The notes beneath the pieces are model-generated. The model did no database searches, was not told where the DNA came from, and worked only from the letters and a program-made list of their open reading frames with translations. From Deltaproteobacteria bacterium (GTDB taxonomy: Bacteria; Desulfobacterota; DSM-4660; Desulfatiglandales; Desulfatiglandaceae): 8,532 nt of DNA. Shown here piece by piece: positions 7,482-8,532 of the stretch. The position numbers were made by a program, and so were the translations under genes. Numbering within the stretch: position 1 is the first letter of the stretch; the number at the start of each line of letters is the position of its first letter. The DNA lies in NCBI GenBank assembly GCA_019307645.1, contig JAFDJF010000054.1, positions 1 to 8,532 of the forward strand. Reading direction: 5' to 3'.

Positions 7482-7768
7482 AGCTCTTTCTGGTCATCTA
7501 TGATGTGGCCTTTGACGAAGATGTGATGGAAGGTCTTGAGGCATCTGCTGTAACCGGATTCACCAAGTGGGACCGCGTCCTGGGCAAAGGCCCGAATTCA
7601 TCCCCCAAGATGGACAATGCCGTCTGGCCGGGGTTTAATTGTGCTGTGGCTGTTGCAGTGGATGAGCAGAGAGAAGAATCGGCATTGGCGGCGCTCCGGA
7701 CAATCGCCAGGCGGTTGGAGGGGGCAGGCATCAAGATCTACGAACTTCCGGCCAGGCAGGTGAGTTGA
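7478..7768 (+). CDS. PII-like protein linked to RND pump (PG0541-type transporter-associated protein)
   Basis: This 96-residue soluble protein resembles small ferredoxin-fold, PII-like proteins encoded beside RND efflux genes and annotated as PG0541-family transporter-associated proteins. That assignment rests on remembered family features: start MKLFLVIYD, the D-x-V-ME-x-L helix (13-20), GFTKW (27-31), then V-x-GKG (34-38), a small flexible stretch (39-47), the VWPGFN segment (49-54), a hydrophobic strand (CAVAVAV) and a helix ending in GIKIYELP (84-91). Residues 36-50 would correspond to a loop like the PII T-loop. There is no signal peptide or membrane segment. ATG 7478 overlaps the pump stop as ATGA, with AAGG at 7467-7470, so translation is probably coupled to the pump. 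A role in sensing or gating pump activity is inference; it could equally bind a metal or small ligand. It is the last gene of the cluster. Confidence 0.8.
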   Translation: MKLFLVIYDVAFDEDVMEGLEASAVTGFTKWDRVLGKGPNSSPKMDNAVWPGFNCAVAVAVDEQREESALAALRTIARRLEGAGIKIYELPARQVS

Positions 7769-7877
7769 ACCCGGGAACCAATTCGTGAAGTAATTTCTCA
7801 ATACGTCCGGGTAAAAACCCCGAACACCTGTCAACTGTGTAGGCTTGACACCCATGTTTTTTCTTTGAACTCCGTTA
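7769..7877. other. Convergent intergenic region with clustered inverted repeats
   Basis: No convincing gene lies here. Three short inverted repeats are packed into 82 bases: ACCCGG (7769-7774) with CCGGGT (7807-7812), GGGT-AAAA-ACCC (7809-7820), and TGTCAA (7829-7834) with TTGACA (7845-7850). The first two overlap, so they cannot form at once. The region separates two convergent genes and marks a change in codon use. It might hold weak terminators, or be the remnant of a repeat or mobile-element end; no transposase or target duplication is seen. Confidence 0.4.
7829..7862 (+). terminator. Weak candidate terminator of the efflux cluster
   Basis: TGTCAA and TTGACA form a 6-bp stem around a 10-base loop, and a run of six T follows at 7857-7862. 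The stem is short and AT-rich, and six bases separate it from the T run, so it is a poor intrinsic terminator. It is nevertheless the best candidate on the plus strand after the last gene. Confidence 0.25.
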
Positions 7878-8532
7878 TTAGAACTCAAATCTAAGCCCAA
7901 GACAAACCAAGGAGTGCTGAAAACTGTATTCCTTGGAACCATACTCTTTTTTAAAACCGTGCATGTAAACGCCGCTAATATCCACCTCAATGGATTCACT
8001 TATTTTGTACGCAAATCCGATATTAGGATCAAGCATATTAACATCACAATCTTCAGGTTTTAGTCCTTTAGCCTCCGTACCGCCTTGAAGGAAAATAAAT
8101 CCTGCCCAAAAAGCCAGGTCGTCCGTAATCCAGTATTCCATCCCTGCCGCCACACCCCAGGTGTTTTTATAATATGTTTTCTGCTTTGTCGTTCCTATGA
8201 CATCAGTTCTGAATGTCATTTCATCCATTTGTCCCCACAGCCTGTAGGAAACAGTTAAACTGTAAGTGAGTTTCGGATCAGGTTTATACCCGCATCCAAG
8301 GTAAAAAGAACCTGGAAATTGGAATTCCACCTCGGAATCATATTTTATTCCTGCAATCTTTATTTCCCCGTCCATTTCTATTGGAGCCGGACTTCTTGCC
8401 ATAAAACCAACGCTCCACTCGTCCGTTGGCTTATAGAAAAAACCAATATGACCTCCATAACCGGCAACACCCTCATATTCCATCTTCACTCCGACTTCCT
8501 TTCTTTCTATCCCTCCCATATACATGGTTAAC
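7878..8532 (-). CDS. FadL/OmpP1/TodX-family outer-membrane transport protein, 5' end outside window
   Basis: FadL-family barrels let hydrophobic compounds such as long-chain fatty acids or aromatic hydrocarbons cross the outer membrane. Only the C-terminal part is present: the frame is open from the right edge (an internal ATG falls at 8525) to TAA at 7878, giving about 217 residues of a family usually near 400 or more. The visible part has alternating beta strands: ARSPAPIEMDGEIK, then VEFQFPGSFYLGCGYKPDPK, then YSLTVSYRLWGQMDEM, followed by GVAAGMEYWITDDLAFWAGF, DPNIGFAYKISESIEVDISG, and a closing strand LGLRFEF. The terminal Phe is the usual outer-membrane insertion signal. It converges on the efflux cluster and uses ATA for about 6 of 13 isoleucines, like the left adaptor gene and unlike the cluster. 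The substrate cannot be told; another barrel family is less likely. Confidence 0.82.
   Translation of the reverse strand, partial: LTMYMGGIERKEVGVKMEYEGVAGYGGHIGFFYKPTDEWSVGFMARSPAPIEMDGEIKIAGIKYDSEVEFQFPGSFYLGCGYKPDPKLTYSLTVSYRLWGQMDEMTFRTDVIGTTKQKTYYKNTWGVAAGMEYWITDDLAFWAGFIFLQGGTEAKGLKPEDCDVNMLDPNIGFAYKISESIEVDISGVYMHGFKKEYGSKEYSFQHSLVCLGLRFEF

Noticed and set aside
7598..7999. A 133-codon minus-strand frame spanning the PII-like gene, the convergent gap and the end of the FadL-like gene.
   Set aside because: It overlaps two better supported genes in other frames. The part within the gap is open but too short to support as a gene; it is mentioned only as a possible repeat remnant.

Overview
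The window looks like chromosomal DNA from a Gram-negative bacterium. It encodes outer-membrane proteins (a TolC-like channel and a FadL-like barrel), periplasmic adaptors and a proton-driven RND pump. An anaerobic Desulfobacterota (deltaproteobacterial) host is my best guess, because the RND pump is followed by a small PII-like protein, as in that group and in Bacteroidetes. This is inference from gene style, not a database result.

Layout. (1) 1-1041, minus strand: the first 347 codons of an RND periplasmic adaptor with a lipoprotein signal. It runs off the left edge, so its partner pump is probably just outside. (2) 1042-1197: a divergent intergenic region with two short palindromes and overlapping promoter-like sequences. 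(3) 1198-7768, plus strand: a tight five-gene cluster of a TetR-family regulator, a TolC-like outer-membrane factor, a second adaptor, a 1038-residue RND pump of HAE-1 type, and a 96-residue PII-like protein. Adaptor/pump and pump/PII-like genes both overlap by four bases (ATGA). (4) 7769-7877: a short convergent intergenic region full of small inverted repeats. (5) 7878-8532, minus strand: the C-terminal half of a FadL-family outer-membrane protein, whose 5' end lies beyond the right edge.

How the genes work together. The plus-strand cluster supplies a complete tripartite efflux machine (inner-membrane pump, periplasmic adaptor, outer-membrane duct) together with its likely repressor and a small soluble protein that may tune the pump. 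The TetR gene sits between two efflux systems and could control both from the shared intergenic region. The substrate cannot be read from sequence.

The most interesting points are the PII-like protein translationally coupled to the pump, the palindromes between the divergent genes, the altered proton-relay residues in the pump, and a clear change in isoleucine codon use between the plus-strand cluster and the genes on both sides. I found no RNA genes, CRISPR arrays, transposase genes or frameshifted genes.
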